Origin: Cytophagaceae bacterium
Lineage (GTDB): Bacteria; Bacteroidota; Bacteroidia; Cytophagales; Spirosomataceae
NCBI GenBank assembly: GCA_024642485.1
Contig: JAHEAY010000019.1
Coordinates: forward strand, 1-33,076
DNA length: 33,076 nucleotides
Direction: 5' to 3'
How positions within the stretch are numbered: the stretch's first letter is position 1; every line of letters starts with the position of its first letter. The notes under the pieces are model-generated. The model saw nothing but the letters and a program-made list of their open reading frames with translations, was not told the origin of the DNA and ran no database searches. Of this stretch, positions 32,910 through 33,076 are shown piece after piece. The position numbers and the translations under genes were made by a program.

Positions 32910-33030
32910 ATTGCTTGGGTTTAGGAAAGAAAGATACACAAAATTGGGAATCCCCAAGGGGCCATTTACATCCTCCATTTGAGGATTCTTGCCTAAATTA
33001 CATTAATTTTCAAAGCACATCTGTCATTCT

Positions 33031-33076
33031 ATGAAATACCGCGACCTCATTTGGAAATATTTAATCATCATCAGCT
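33031..33076 (+). CDS. Start of a gene cut by the window end
   Basis: An ATG at 33031 opens a frame (MKYRDLIWKYLIIIS) that runs off the window. The hydrophobic end suggests a signal or membrane segment. Fifteen codons are too few to name a product; the gene is inferred from the divergent layout with the barrel-protein gene. Confidence 0.4.
   Translation, partial: MKYRDLIWKYLIIIS

Overview
The window is from a member of the Bacteroidota, most likely the Cytophagales (the order is a guess). Three things point there. Promoters match the Bacteroidota form TTG/TTTG-N17-20-TAnnTTTG; the clearest lie before prfC, tRNA-Asp and the small gene at 2460. secD and secF are fused into one long gene. Other families present are typical of the phylum: DUF4382 and TPR lipoproteins, a DinB-like protein and a tiny Lys-rich protein.

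Bases 1-12902 are ordinary chromosome: the tail of a RidA-family gene; nadC-nadA (NAD synthesis); a small secreted or membrane protein; secDF (protein export); an APC amino-acid transporter; prfC (release factor 3); a dinB-like/dapF/phosphoglucomutase operon; and tRNA-Asp with its own promoter and terminator.

Bases 12903 to about 24039 are clearly AT-richer and look like a defence island beside the tRNA gene. All genes there are on the minus strand. In transcription order they are an OLD-family ATPase/Toprim nuclease, hsdM, hsdS and hsdR of a type I restriction-modification system, and an uncharacterised P-loop ATPase preceded by a 16-bp inverted repeat. The OLD gene seems to have lost about 60 C-terminal residues to a one-base insertion. 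I see no integrase and no duplicated tRNA end, so the mode of entry is not shown.

Bases 24040-33076 return to host composition with mostly small or poorly known genes: a WYL-type regulator; a TPR lipoprotein cut short by an in-frame amber codon; a possible small RNA; a two-gene unit resembling a toxin-antitoxin pair with an ADP-ribosyltransferase-like second protein; a metallophosphoesterase between two unknown genes; DUF1810 and DUF4382 proteins; and an outer-membrane barrel protein.

The gaps between chromosomal genes are filled by a mosaic of short palindromes: an AGACGCGA/TCGCGTCT hairpin, a CTTTGGCAA/TTGCCAAAG hairpin, and CCCCAGG or CCCTAGG palindromes. They recur in varied combinations, often touch stop codons, and once supply part of a promoter. 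They are absent from the AT-rich island.
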